Of a stretch of 64,000 nt of DNA, positions 56,646-64,000 are shown one piece after another. Source of the DNA: Glaciimonas sp. (lineage in GTDB: Bacteria; Pseudomonadota; Gammaproteobacteria; Burkholderiales; Burkholderiaceae_D); NCBI GenBank assembly GCA_012927585.1, contig JABBOY010000030.1:62001-126000 (forward strand), written 5' to 3'. Under the pieces are notes generated by a model. The model did no database searches. It was not told the DNA's origin and saw only the letters and a list, made by a program, of their open reading frames with translations. Numbering within the stretch: the stretch's first letter is position 1; the number at the start of each line of letters is the position of its first letter. Both the position numbers and the translations under genes were made by a program.

Positions 56646-57257
56646 TCAGAAAAGTTCAACTTCACCACCAACCGGACTCGTCTTGAGTCGGCTGGCATAG
56701 GCATGCTCGCGCATGGCGAGCGTGTCATTATGCGTTTGCTTGAGTTTTTTGACCAAGACTTTCCCTGTCCTGGGAAAAAAATAGACTTTGCGCGGATATA
56801 TGTCGTTAAGGTCTTCTGCCGTTATTCGCATATTTTCCATATGCAGAAAATCCCGGACGAACTGCGCATTGCGCTCTCCGACATTGATCGAGGTAAAGCC
56901 AGCCAAAACATTGCCACCACCAAACACCTTGGCTTCCATGTTTTCACGCCGCGCTCCTAGCTTCAGAAGTTGATTGATCAGCACTTCCATCGCATAGGCG
57001 CCATAGCGCATGGATGCAGAAACAGGACTATTTCCATCGTTGCCGCTGCCGTCTGGCAGCATGAAGTGATTCATGCCCCCAATACCGGATACGCGATCAC
57101 GGATGCAGGCCGATACGCACGAACCCAGCACCGTTACAATCAACATGTCCCTACTCGTACAATAATATTCACCGGGCAATATTTTAGCTGCCTCACAATC
57201 AAATGTTCTGTCGTAGTAAACATTAGCGGCAAATTGCTCTTCGAACATCTGACTCAT
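56646..57257 (-). CDS. cheD: Chemoreceptor glutamine deamidase CheD
   Basis: Deamidates specific glutamines in chemoreceptors so that they can be methylated. The 203-residue protein carries the catalytic cysteine in VLGSCVSACIRD and the histidine in GIGGMNHFMLPD, with the threonine in the following strand region (MRYGAYAMEVLIN). The start overlaps the cheR stop by four bases, so synthesis is coupled. No chemoreceptor gene lies in the window. Confidence 0.94.
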   Translation of the reverse strand: MSQMFEEQFAANVYYDRTFDCEAAKILPGEYYCTSRDMLIVTVLGSCVSACIRDRVSGIGGMNHFMLPDGSGNDGNSPVSASMRYGAYAMEVLINQLLKLGARRENMEAKVFGGGNVLAGFTSINVGERNAQFVRDFLHMENMRITAEDLNDIYPRKVYFFPRTGKVLVKKLKQTHNDTLAMREHAYASRLKTSPVGGEVELF

Positions 57258-58153
57258 AACGAATTTCTCATATTTACCGCAGGGGATGCCAACTCGTACA
57301 CTGTTTTTCCTCGCAGAGTAAAAGCATCTGATACATACAGGAAATTTTCCGAATGTCCGGCAAACAACAATCCATCAGGCTTCAGCAACGGCCTGAACTT
57401 ATCCAGAATTTTTCTTTGGGTTGGTTTATCAAAATAGATCATTACATTGCGACAAAAAATCGCATCGAATGGACCCGATATTGGCAAACTATCAGCCAGC
57501 AGATTAAGCTGTTTAAAAGTGACCATTTGACGCAGTTCCGGGCGAATTCTTACCAGCCCATCCTGCTCACCCTTGCCCCTCAGGAAAAACCGTTTGGCCT
57601 GCTCAGGCGGCATTTTCGCTATTTTGTCAATTGCATAAACGCCATGGGAAGCGGTGTTCAGCACATTGGTATCGATATCGGTAGCAATGATATGAACCGG
57701 CGGATTTAAAGTGCCGAACACATCACATGCAGTTATTGCAATCGAATAAGGCTCTTCTCCAGTGGAACTGGCAGAACACCAGATGGCAATTGGCCCTTTC
57801 ACATTACGCATGTGCTCAGCCAGAATAGGGAAATGATGCGCCTCGCGGAAGAAGGAAGTCAGGTTGGTGGTAAGCGCATTGGTAAACGCTTCCCACTCGC
57901 CGTCATCTATACCTTTCTCCAAGTCATCGAGGTATTGTTCAAACGACACAATACCGGTAGCCCGCAATCGGCGAGCAAGGCGGCTATACACCATCTCTTG
58001 CTTCGTATCCGTCAACGCGATCCCGGCACGCTGATGAATCAATGCCTTCACTCTGGTGAAATCCCGGGCCGTAAATTCGAATTCCTTAACGCCATCCAGC
58101 TTATTTTGAGGCGCTAATTTCATACTATGACTCTCTCTCAAATCCATACTCAT
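57254..58153 (-). CDS. cheR: Chemotaxis protein methyltransferase CheR
   Basis: Methylates chemoreceptor glutamates with S-adenosylmethionine. The 299-residue protein has the N-terminal helical domain (about 25-100) and the catalytic domain with NLTSFFREAHHFPIL, the cofactor site WCSASSTGEEPYSIAI, and FDAIFCRNVMIYFDKPTQ. No C-terminal TPR is present. The start is uncertain among three in-frame ATG codons (58153, 58147 and 58123). It is the first gene of the che run in this window; upstream is a gap and then tRNA-Asn, so cheA and cheW must lie elsewhere. Confidence 0.94.
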   Translation of the reverse strand: MSMDLRESHSMKLAPQNKLDGVKEFEFTARDFTRVKALIHQRAGIALTDTKQEMVYSRLARRLRATGIVSFEQYLDDLEKGIDDGEWEAFTNALTTNLTSFFREAHHFPILAEHMRNVKGPIAIWCSASSTGEEPYSIAITACDVFGTLNPPVHIIATDIDTNVLNTASHGVYAIDKIAKMPPEQAKRFFLRGKGEQDGLVRIRPELRQMVTFKQLNLLADSLPISGPFDAIFCRNVMIYFDKPTQRKILDKFRPLLKPDGLLFAGHSENFLYVSDAFTLRGKTVYELASPAVNMRNSL

Positions 58154-58477
58154 ACAAATCAGAAATTGCCAAAGATAAAAAGCTTTTCAACGCAGAAAAA
58201 ATCAGTTCCACGTAAATGAAAGAGTCGGACAAATTTTCCACCAGCTAACACTAAAATAGCTACCTGCAACGCAACCATTCTAGTTACGTAATGGATTCAA
58301 TATACCCTCAGCTTATAACGGCTCAAACATGATTAAATTGAGATTGGCACGCGGCCTATTATAAATCGACGCTGGGTAGAAAAATTACTCCTGAGACATA
58401 TCAGGTGCAGATTTTGATGAATATCGGCAATTGCGACATATGCATCAAGCAATGAGGGAGGACAGCGGAATAAAGCA
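58154..58477. other. Non-coding gap upstream of cheR
   Basis: This 324-base stretch should hold the cheR promoter. I looked for a flagellar sigma28 promoter (TAAA-N15-GCCGATAA) on the minus strand and did not find a good one. No gene or repeat is evident. Confidence 0.45.
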
Positions 58478-58508
58478 AAAAGGGCCGAGCATTATCGCCC
58501 GACCCTTT
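58478..58508 (-). terminator. Terminator downstream of tRNA-Asn
   Basis: On the minus strand AAAGGGTCGGGC and GCTCGGCCCTTT form a stem with ten of twelve pairs, followed by TTTGC. It lies seven bases past the 3' end of the tRNA. Confidence 0.75.
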
Positions 58509-58514
58509 GAATTT

Positions 58515-58590
58515 TGGCTCCCCGACCAGGACTCGAACCTGGGACCTGCGGATTAACAGTCCGTCGCTCTACCAACTGAGCTATCAGGGA
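58515..58590 (-). tRNA. tRNA-Asn (anticodon GTT)
   Basis: The minus strand reads TCCCTGATAGCTCAGTTGG at the 5' end and CGGGGAGCCA at the 3' end with encoded CCA. The anticodon loop CTGTTAA gives GTT. All arms are complete, and a terminator follows. Confidence 0.95.
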
Positions 58591-58754
58591 AAAGATCATA
58601 TTTATTGCCTGCTTGCGCGCAAAAACCAGACGCAGTTTGCATCACAACGGGCCGAATTGTATCATGAATATATGCCGTATCGTGCAACACATTAGCCTCG
58701 CTATTCGCCTGAAGGTGTGACAGTGATGAAGCAGTGGATCGTAAATTGCCCCAA

Positions 58755-61007
58755 TTAATACCGATTGACTTCCAGTACGCCTGCAACTTCTCGGATCACT
58801 GTCAACGCTTTTTGCAAATGTGCGGTTGAAGGGATTTCGGCGGTGAAATACATACGCGCCAATCCTTTTGCGCTTTGGGTTTTTACGCCTATTACATTAA
58901 TTTTTTCTCGCGAAAATATCTCGGAAATATCACGTAGCAACCCTTGGCGATCAGCCGACAACACAAAGATGTCGACTGGATAAACCGTATCAAGAACAGC
59001 TTCTCCCCACGCAGTTTGAATAATGCGTTCGGGTGCTTGCACGCGCATTTCGGTAAAATTCTTGCAACTGGCACGATGAATTGAAACGCCATGGCCACGC
59101 GTAACGAAGCCCACAATGTCGTCGGGAGGCGCAGGACGACAACATTTCGCCAACTGAGTCAACAAGCCATCGGTACCAACCACCAACACGCCCGATTTTG
59201 CGCCTTGCGTGATGCTGGAGGCGCGACTCTTATTCGTAACATCGGCCTCCTCTACTTCTTTGACTGTTTTGCCGGCGTCTTCGCCGTGCAACACCTGTTC
59301 GACATTGCGCAGGCTGAACTCATCTTTTCCGACGGCTAGAAAAAGCTCGTCCACTTTTGGAAAACCAAGTTTGTGCGCAAGCTCTTCCAGATTGACAGCA
59401 GTCTTGCCTTCGCGCTGCAGGGTTTTTTCAATCAGACTGCGACCGCTTGCCAGCGTTTCCTGCTGATCTATGGCATTAAACCAGGCGCGCACTTTGGAAC
59501 GCGCGCGCGTACTCACAGTGTAGCCGGCACCGAGCCAATCACGCGACGGCCCTGCTGTTCCTGGCGCGCCCTTGGCCGTCACGACGTCAACTGTCTGGCC
59601 GTTTTTAAGCGGCGTGTTGAGCGGTACCATCGCACCGTCAATACGCGCACCGCGGCAACGGTGCCCGACATCCGTATGCAGATGATAGGCAAAGTCAATC
59701 GGCGTGGCGCCGCTGGGGAGTTCAATTACCCGCGCCTGCGGCGTCAATACGTAAATTCGATCATCTAGCGTAGCTGACTTGAGCTTTTCGATCCACTCAC
59801 GCTGAATTTCTTCCTGCCCTACCACCGCATCGGCAACTTCACTCTTCCATGCCAGCAACTGCCTTAGCCAAGCAATTTTTTCGTCATATTTTCGTTCTGA
59901 AAAATTCGATCCGCCCGTTTCTTTATAACGCCAGTGCGCAGCCACGCCGTATTCGGCGAAACGGTGCATTTCTTCGGTACGGATCTGTACTTCCAGTGCG
60001 CGGCCGTCTTCCGCAACCACGACCGTATGCAATGATTGATAACCGTTCGACTTGGGGCGCGAAATATAGTCGTCGAATTCTTTCGGAATCGGAGCCCATA
60101 TATTGTGCACAATCCCCAGCACGACGTAACAGGTTTTGACATCTTCGACTGTCACACGAAAAGCGCGCACATCGTACAGTTCTGAAAAATCGAGCGATTT
60201 TCCGCGCATTTTGTTCCAGATGCTGTAAATATGCTTGGGTCGCCCAGAGACATCCGCCTTGACCCCGGCCAATTCCAATTCGAACTTCAGTCTGGCGATT
60301 GCATCGCCGACGAATTCCTCGCGCTCCATGCGTTTTTCTTCCAGCATTTTGGCGATGCGTTTATAACTCTCCGGCTCCAGAAAACGGAAGGATAAATCCT
60401 CCAACTCCCATTTCAATTGCCAAACACCCAGACGATTCGCCAGTGGCGCGTACAGATCCAATGTTTCGCGCGCATATTGATGCGTGGTGTCGTTATAAAA
60501 TTTCTGCTCCGCAAAAAAGCGCAGGGTTGTTACTCGTGATGCCAGTTGCACCAGCACTACACGCATATCGGACGCCATCGACAGCAGCATCTTGCGCAGC
60601 ACTTCAATTTGAGCCGCCGCCTGCTGCGATGCATTTTTACCCCGGCCAACTGGTTGCTGTCCAGAAGTCAATTCCCGCAAACGCATCAATTGCCGCATGC
60701 CGGTAACCAGATCACCCACATCCTTGCCGAAACCCGCTTCAATGCTTTCAGCGGCAGCCGGATCCAGCGCCGGCAACTCAAACAGCAGCCCGGCAATAAT
60801 TGTTTCGGCATCCACTTTCAGGGCTGCCAGCGTGGTTGCCACGCCTTTCGAAAATTCTAGTGCGCACTGGCCTGTTGCGATTTCTTTTTCGGCATACAAA
60901 GGGCCGACAAACGCAAGCGCATTCAGAACACGCACACTGTCCGCGTCAAAAAGTCCGGCTGTAAGCTGACCCGAGATATCGTTTTGCGAGGTGACTACCG
61001 AAACCAT
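58755..61007 (-). CDS. relA: GTP pyrophosphokinase RelA
   Basis: Ribosome-linked (p)ppGpp synthetase of the stringent response. The 750-residue protein has an N-terminal pseudo-hydrolase domain in which the HD pair is lost (LLFELPALD where SpoT has LLHD...ED), a synthetase domain (YDVRAFRV; KEFDDYISRPKSNGYQSLHT) with the EFDD motif typical of RelA rather than the RFKD of bifunctional enzymes, a TGS domain (YVLTPQARVIELPSGATPID) and a C-terminal ACT domain ending at EVAGVLEVNRY. The start at 61007 (MVSVVTSQ) lies eight bases after the ridA stop. It should synthesise but not degrade (p)ppGpp. Confidence 0.95.
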   Translation of the reverse strand: MVSVVTSQNDISGQLTAGLFDADSVRVLNALAFVGPLYAEKEIATGQCALEFSKGVATTLAALKVDAETIIAGLLFELPALDPAAAESIEAGFGKDVGDLVTGMRQLMRLRELTSGQQPVGRGKNASQQAAAQIEVLRKMLLSMASDMRVVLVQLASRVTTLRFFAEQKFYNDTTHQYARETLDLYAPLANRLGVWQLKWELEDLSFRFLEPESYKRIAKMLEEKRMEREEFVGDAIARLKFELELAGVKADVSGRPKHIYSIWNKMRGKSLDFSELYDVRAFRVTVEDVKTCYVVLGIVHNIWAPIPKEFDDYISRPKSNGYQSLHTVVVAEDGRALEVQIRTEEMHRFAEYGVAAHWRYKETGGSNFSERKYDEKIAWLRQLLAWKSEVADAVVGQEEIQREWIEKLKSATLDDRIYVLTPQARVIELPSGATPIDFAYHLHTDVGHRCRGARIDGAMVPLNTPLKNGQTVDVVTAKGAPGTAGPSRDWLGAGYTVSTRARSKVRAWFNAIDQQETLASGRSLIEKTLQREGKTAVNLEELAHKLGFPKVDELFLAVGKDEFSLRNVEQVLHGEDAGKTVKEVEEADVTNKSRASSITQGAKSGVLVVGTDGLLTQLAKCCRPAPPDDIVGFVTRGHGVSIHRASCKNFTEMRVQAPERIIQTAWGEAVLDTVYPVDIFVLSADRQGLLRDISEIFSREKINVIGVKTQSAKGLARMYFTAEIPSTAHLQKALTVIREVAGVLEVNRY

Positions 61008-61014
61008 TATTGCC

Positions 61015-61365
61015 CTATATTTGTGCTGCCGTAATGACAATTTCGATCAGCCATTCCGGCTTGGCAAGTTGTGCCTGGACGGTTGCGCGGGGCGGCGTGC
61101 AGCCAGACGCAACCCATGCCTCCCAGACCTGATTCATGCCATCGAAATTCTTCAGGTCGGAGAGAAAAATCTGGCACATCAGGATGCAGGTTTTATCGCT
61201 GCCGGCCTGTATCAAAAGGCTGTCTATTTGGCTTAAAACCATACGCGTCTGGTCCTGAATATCGTGCGCAGCATCGGCTGCCACCTGGCCCGCCAGATAC
61301 ACCGTACCGTTGTGAATGGCTGCCTCGGACATCCTTTTACCTACGTGCAACCGCTTGATTTCCAT
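61015..61365 (-). CDS. ridA: RidA-family enamine/imine deaminase
   Basis: A 116-residue member of the YjgF/YER057c/UK114 family, which hydrolyses reactive 2-aminoacrylate and related imines. The catalytic arginine lies in PPRATVQAQLAKPEWLIEI, with the usual AIHNGTVYLAGQV opening and a conserved glutamate near the end. The length is normal for a trimeric RidA. It sits directly upstream of relA on the same strand, eight bases apart, an arrangement often seen with the spoT or relA gene in proteobacteria. Confidence 0.9.
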   Translation of the reverse strand: MEIKRLHVGKRMSEAAIHNGTVYLAGQVAADAAHDIQDQTRMVLSQIDSLLIQAGSDKTCILMCQIFLSDLKNFDGMNQVWEAWVASGCTPPRATVQAQLAKPEWLIEIVITAAQI

Positions 61366-61389
61366 AAATACCTTTCCAAAGTGTGCAAA

Positions 61390-62268
61390 CTAATCCAGTA
61401 AAAAATCCTGCACAATCCTGATCTGCTCTGCATGCGTGAAGGTCGGCGCATGCCCGATACCAGGCAATTCAATCAACCGTGCCTTGGGTCCGCGCTGCGT
61501 CATCGTCTGTGCCGTTTGGCGCGACAAGAGGTCGGATTCGGCACCGCGCACCAACAAGGTGGGACAGCTTATCGCATCATAAGCCATCCACAGCAGCGCC
61601 TCGGCAACCTTCAGACTCTCTGGCGTCGCCGATTTGAATGCTGCAGCCAGGCCCAGATCATAATGACGAATCCACCGCCCGTCATGATCCTGACGCAAAA
61701 CATCTGACGCCAGTTTGCGCCATTCATCATCGGAGTGCGGGCCAAAAGTGGTTGAAATTTCACGAATATATTGTGCTGCCTCGTCGAAAGTCTGAAACCG
61801 CACCGCTTGGCCGATATAGTCGCCAATACGTAATAGTGCCTCACTATTCAAAGCCGGCCCGACATCATTGAGGATCAGTTTACCGATGGGGTTATCCGGC
61901 AGCGAAGCCAGCCCGATCCCGATCAGACCGCCCATTGAAGTGCCGAACCAATCGACTGTTGTTACAGCCGGATGTGCGGTGATGCGTGCCAGCAAGCTCA
62001 CCATATCGCTGACATACTGAGGAATCTGATAGTGCAGTGGATTGCGCAGCCTTTCCGAGCGCCCGCGCCCAACTACGTCTGGGCAGATTACATGGTACGA
62101 CTGGCAGAGTGCGCGCGCCATATTGTCAAAATCATCCGAGACCCGTGTAACTCCGTGCACGCAAACCAGTACCTTCGGATTATCGACCTCGCCCCAATCC
62201 TTGTAGGCCATCCGGTGCAAGCCGCTGGGAGAAATGCACTGTACTGTCCTAATGTGTGGTTGCGTCAT
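61390..62268 (-). CDS. Alpha/beta-fold hydrolase
   Basis: A 292-residue soluble alpha/beta hydrolase. The oxyanion region is VCVHGVTRVSDDFD, the nucleophile elbow GTSMGGLIG, and the acid and histidine are likely in VRGAESDLL and GIGHAPTF. The substrate cannot be told from sequence; related proteins are annotated as esterases or haloalkane-type hydrolases. The start at 62268 (MTQPHIRTV) is the best placed; the open frame to 62349 lacks support. It lies 24 bases upstream of ridA on the same strand and may form an operon with ridA and relA. Confidence 0.82.
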   Translation of the reverse strand: MTQPHIRTVQCISPSGLHRMAYKDWGEVDNPKVLVCVHGVTRVSDDFDNMARALCQSYHVICPDVVGRGRSERLRNPLHYQIPQYVSDMVSLLARITAHPAVTTVDWFGTSMGGLIGIGLASLPDNPIGKLILNDVGPALNSEALLRIGDYIGQAVRFQTFDEAAQYIREISTTFGPHSDDEWRKLASDVLRQDHDGRWIRHYDLGLAAAFKSATPESLKVAEALLWMAYDAISCPTLLVRGAESDLLSRQTAQTMTQRGPKARLIELPGIGHAPTFTHAEQIRIVQDFLLD

Positions 62269-62387
62269 GGTAATGGCGGCCTGGTTGCTGTGGTTCCCAC
62301 ATTTTAACCGCTCATTGTGCTTAAAATCTTGGTGCAAGTTCGCCATCATCGCAATTTCTCAAGCTCAGAAGACATCAAGGCATTGCA

Positions 62388-62494
62388 CTCAAAGGCAAAA
62401 TGCTGGCTCCACATCCGGCATCGGACTGGGAATCGCGCAATCGCCGGCCTCGCAAGGCGCCACTATTATTCTGGCGCCGCAGCGCTTACCTGAG
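62388..62494 (+). pseudogene. Fragment of a 3-hydroxybutyrate dehydrogenase gene
   Basis: The + strand encodes LKGK and then, one frame over, AGSTSGIGLGIAQSPASQGA, which is the nucleotide-binding start (TGxxxGIG) of short-chain 3-hydroxybutyrate dehydrogenases. A small deletion of about 14 bases removes TALVT. The match ends at about residue 35 of the normal 260. It lies 300 bases from the 3-oxoacid CoA-transferase genes, with which the intact gene is functionally paired. The rest of the gap 62495-62748 is AT-rich with no gene visible. Confidence 0.65.
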
Positions 62495-62748
62495 TAGCAC
62501 AACAACCCACAAGACGGCCCCTGTTGGATGACTAGCGAGCCCCCGTTGAGCGCAACAGAACCTGCCGCAGAGCTTGGTACAGATTAGGAAATATCAATAT
62601 ACTAAATCCTGTATTTTTTGTTATCGCAATTAATATATGCGGAAAGTAGCATATTTTTATATATACTCCCTATAAATTTTTTAATTTATAAAGTTGTGGA
62701 TGCCACTTTGGATGCTCTGTGCGCGTGTTATCTTCCATGTGATACGTA

Positions 62749-62776
62749 TAAAAAATGAGCCGAAGCCCATTTTTTA
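62749..62776 (-). terminator. Terminator downstream of scoB
   Basis: AAAAAATGGGC, TTCG loop, GCTCATTTTTT on the minus strand: an 11-pair stem with one G-T wobble and a stable tetraloop, with T run. It lies 19 bases after the scoB stop and works in both directions by symmetry. Confidence 0.88.
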
Positions 62777-62794
62777 TACCTGCCACCTTACCTG

Positions 62795-63445
62795 TCAAAG
62801 CGCCGTAACGTCCAGCGCAACACCGGTTTTAGCCTGAATTTCTTCCGAGCTCACGCCGGGGGCAAGTTGCACCAGTTTCAACCCGGCAGGCGTCACATCG
62901 ATCACCCCCAGATCGGTAATGATCCGATTGACCACGCCTACTCCGGTCAATGGCAAATCGCACTTCGGGAGAATTTTGTGCGACTCGGTGCCATCCTTTG
63001 CTTTTGCCACATGTTCCATCAAGACCACAACACGCCCCACTCCGGCTACCAGATCCATGGCGCCGCCCATTCCTTTGACCATTTTGCCGGGGATCATCCA
63101 ATTGGCCAAGTCGCCGTGTTCAGATACCTGCATCGCCCCCAGGATGGCAAGATTGATTTTGCCGCCCCGGATCATGCCAAAAGAATCCGCAGAACTGAAA
63201 ATCGACGATCCCGGCAAGGTCGTTATGGTCTGCTTGCCGGCATTGATCAGGTCAGGGTCGATCTCTTCATCAGTCGGGAAAGGGCCAATACCCAACAATC
63301 CGTTTTCGGATTGTAGCCACACATCCATGCCAGCAGGCACATGGTTGGCGACCATAGTGGGCAAACCGATGCCAAGATTTACATAAAAACCGTCCTGCAG
63401 TTCCTGCGCCGCGCGTGCGGCCATTTCATCACGAGTCCATGCCAT
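62795..63445 (-). CDS. scoB: 3-oxoacid CoA-transferase subunit B
   Basis: Beta subunit of the enzyme that transfers CoA from succinyl-CoA to acetoacetate. The 216-residue protein has the catalytic glutamate in [13 protein letters not shown] and family segments [19 protein letters not shown] and [10 protein letters not shown] place the start at 63445 (MAWTRDEMA) with AGGAG six bases before it; it lies one base after the scoA stop. With 3-hydroxybutyrate dehydrogenase the pair feeds ketone bodies or polyhydroxybutyrate monomers into central metabolism; the adjacent dehydrogenase gene is only a fragment. Confidence 0.93.
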   Translation of the reverse strand: MAWTRDEMAARAAQELQDGFYVNLGIGLPTMVANHVPAGMDVWLQSENGLLGIGPFPTDEEIDPDLINAGKQTITTLPGSSIFSSADSFGMIRGGKINLAILGAMQVSEHGDLANWMIPGKMVKGMGGAMDLVAGVGRVVVLMEHVAKAKDGTESHKILPKCDLPLTGVGVVNRIITDLGVIDVTPAGLKLVQLAPGVSSEEIQAKTGVALDVTAL

Positions 63446-63446
63446 T

Positions 63447-64000
63447 TTAATCTCCTGCCTTTTTTGCGCGAACCGTGCGTTGTTCAATCCGTTTTTCGGG
63501 CTTGTCATTGAGGACGATGCGATGCACGAAAATCCCTGGAGTGTGAACATCATCCGGGTCGATTTCGCCGATTTCAACCAGTACCTCAACTTCAGCTATC
63601 GTGATCTTGCCGGCCATGGCAACATTTGGATTGAAATTGCGCGCCGTCTTGCGATAAACCAGATTGCCAGCCTTATCGGCTTTGTATGCCTTCACTAACG
63701 ATATATCCGCAGACAATGAACGCTCCATCACGTATTGTTGCCCATCGAATTCACGTAGTTCCTTGCCTTCAGCGACGATAGTGCCAACGCCAGTTTTGGT
63801 AAAGAACGCTGGGATACCGGATCCGCCGGCGCGTAATTTCTCGGCCAGCGTGCCTTGCGGGGTGAATTCCAGCGCCAATTCACCTGCAAGGTATTGACGC
63901 TCAAATTCCTTGTTTTCTCCCACATAGGATGAAATCATTTTTTTGATTTGCCGGGTTGTCAGTAACTGGCCAAGCCCGAACCCGTCCACCCCGGCATTAT
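63447..64000 (-). CDS. scoA: 3-oxoacid CoA-transferase subunit A (partial at right edge)
   Basis: Alpha subunit of the same CoA-transferase. The visible 184 residues include [16 protein letters not shown] at the window edge, the conserved [15 protein letters not shown] and the C-terminal [12 protein letters not shown] stretch. The frame is open to the last base of the window, so the first 45 or so residues (with the GGFGLCG motif) lie outside. The ATG/GTG codons inside the frame near 63989 are internal. It is followed with a one-base gap by scoB. Confidence 0.9.
   Translation of the reverse strand, partial: NAGVDGFGLGQLLTTRQIKKMISSYVGENKEFERQYLAGELALEFTPQGTLAEKLRAGGSGIPAFFTKTGVGTIVAEGKELREFDGQQYVMERSLSADISLVKAYKADKAGNLVYRKTARNFNPNVAMAGKITIAEVEVLVEIGEIDPDDVHTPGIFVHRIVLNDKPEKRIEQRTVRAKKAGD

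Noticed and set aside
58507-58695. 62-codon + strand frame
   Set aside because: It covers the tRNA-Asn gene in antisense.

Overview
The window looks like a chromosomal segment of a free-living, motile, Gram-negative betaproteobacterium. Burkholderiales, probably an Oxalobacteraceae-like genus, is my inference from gene order (queA-tgt-yajC-secD-secF, ridA next to relA, cheR-cheD-cheB-cheY) and from protein style; no database search was possible. Coding density is high, with AT-richer accessory patches near 26.9-30.1 kb, 37.3-46.7 kb and 62.3-62.8 kb.

Layout. 0-1.4 kb: end of a class A penicillin-binding protein and a RIO-type kinase. 1.7-8.7 kb: a compatible-solute locus, with a MarR-type regulator, ectoine and hydroxyectoine synthesis (ectABCD) and an ectoine-type ABC uptake system (ehuBCDA), all on one strand. 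8.9-12.2 kb: an RsbQ-like hydrolase coupled to an RsbP-like PAS domain that here sits on a GGDEF-EAL protein. 12.4-12.9 kb: a possible structured leader RNA and an orphan gene. 13-21.7 kb: recG, queA, tgt, yajC, secD, secF. 21.8-25.2 kb: PAS-GGDEF protein, MarR regulator, EamA exporter. 25.3-30 kb: an orphan MCE/lipoprotein pair cut off at an insertion-sequence remnant, a cation exchanger, a DUF4337-like protein. 30.2-37.1 kb: a fused NitT/TauT-type permease with its ATPase, uppP, recQ, trmB. 37.2-40.6 kb: tRNA-Gly, a porin-cytochrome (Cyc2-like) with a diheme c4-type cytochrome, a partial tRNA copy, a tiny lysine-rich gene and tRNA-Thr.

41.3-46.7 kb is an accessory block: a Crp/Fnr regulator, a decayed insertion sequence, two miniature elements with that insertion sequence's terminal repeats, a membrane-protein pair and a stand-alone CZB zinc-sensor protein behind a second transposase remnant. 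46.7-55 kb: an EAL-CBS-GGDEF protein, an EI24 protein, a molybdopterin-binding-fold protein, ycaO, rsuA and an EAL-HDOD protein. 55-58.2 kb: cheR-cheD-cheB-cheY without cheA, cheW or cheZ. 58.5-62.3 kb: tRNA-Asn, relA, ridA, a hydrolase. 62.4-64 kb: a fragment of a 3-hydroxybutyrate dehydrogenase gene and the two subunits of a 3-oxoacid CoA-transferase, the second cut by the window edge.

Themes. Osmotic stress protection (making and recapturing ectoines), c-di-GMP and (p)ppGpp signalling, chemotaxis adaptation, and respiratory or extracellular electron transfer. A 27-bp-stem hairpin repeat recurs at four places, inside both miniature elements and alone between secD and secF. The points most worth following up are the RsbQ/RsbP-like input wired to c-di-GMP output beside the ectoine locus, the porin-cytochrome pair bracketed by a tRNA and its partial copy, the miniature-element family, and the structured leader candidate.
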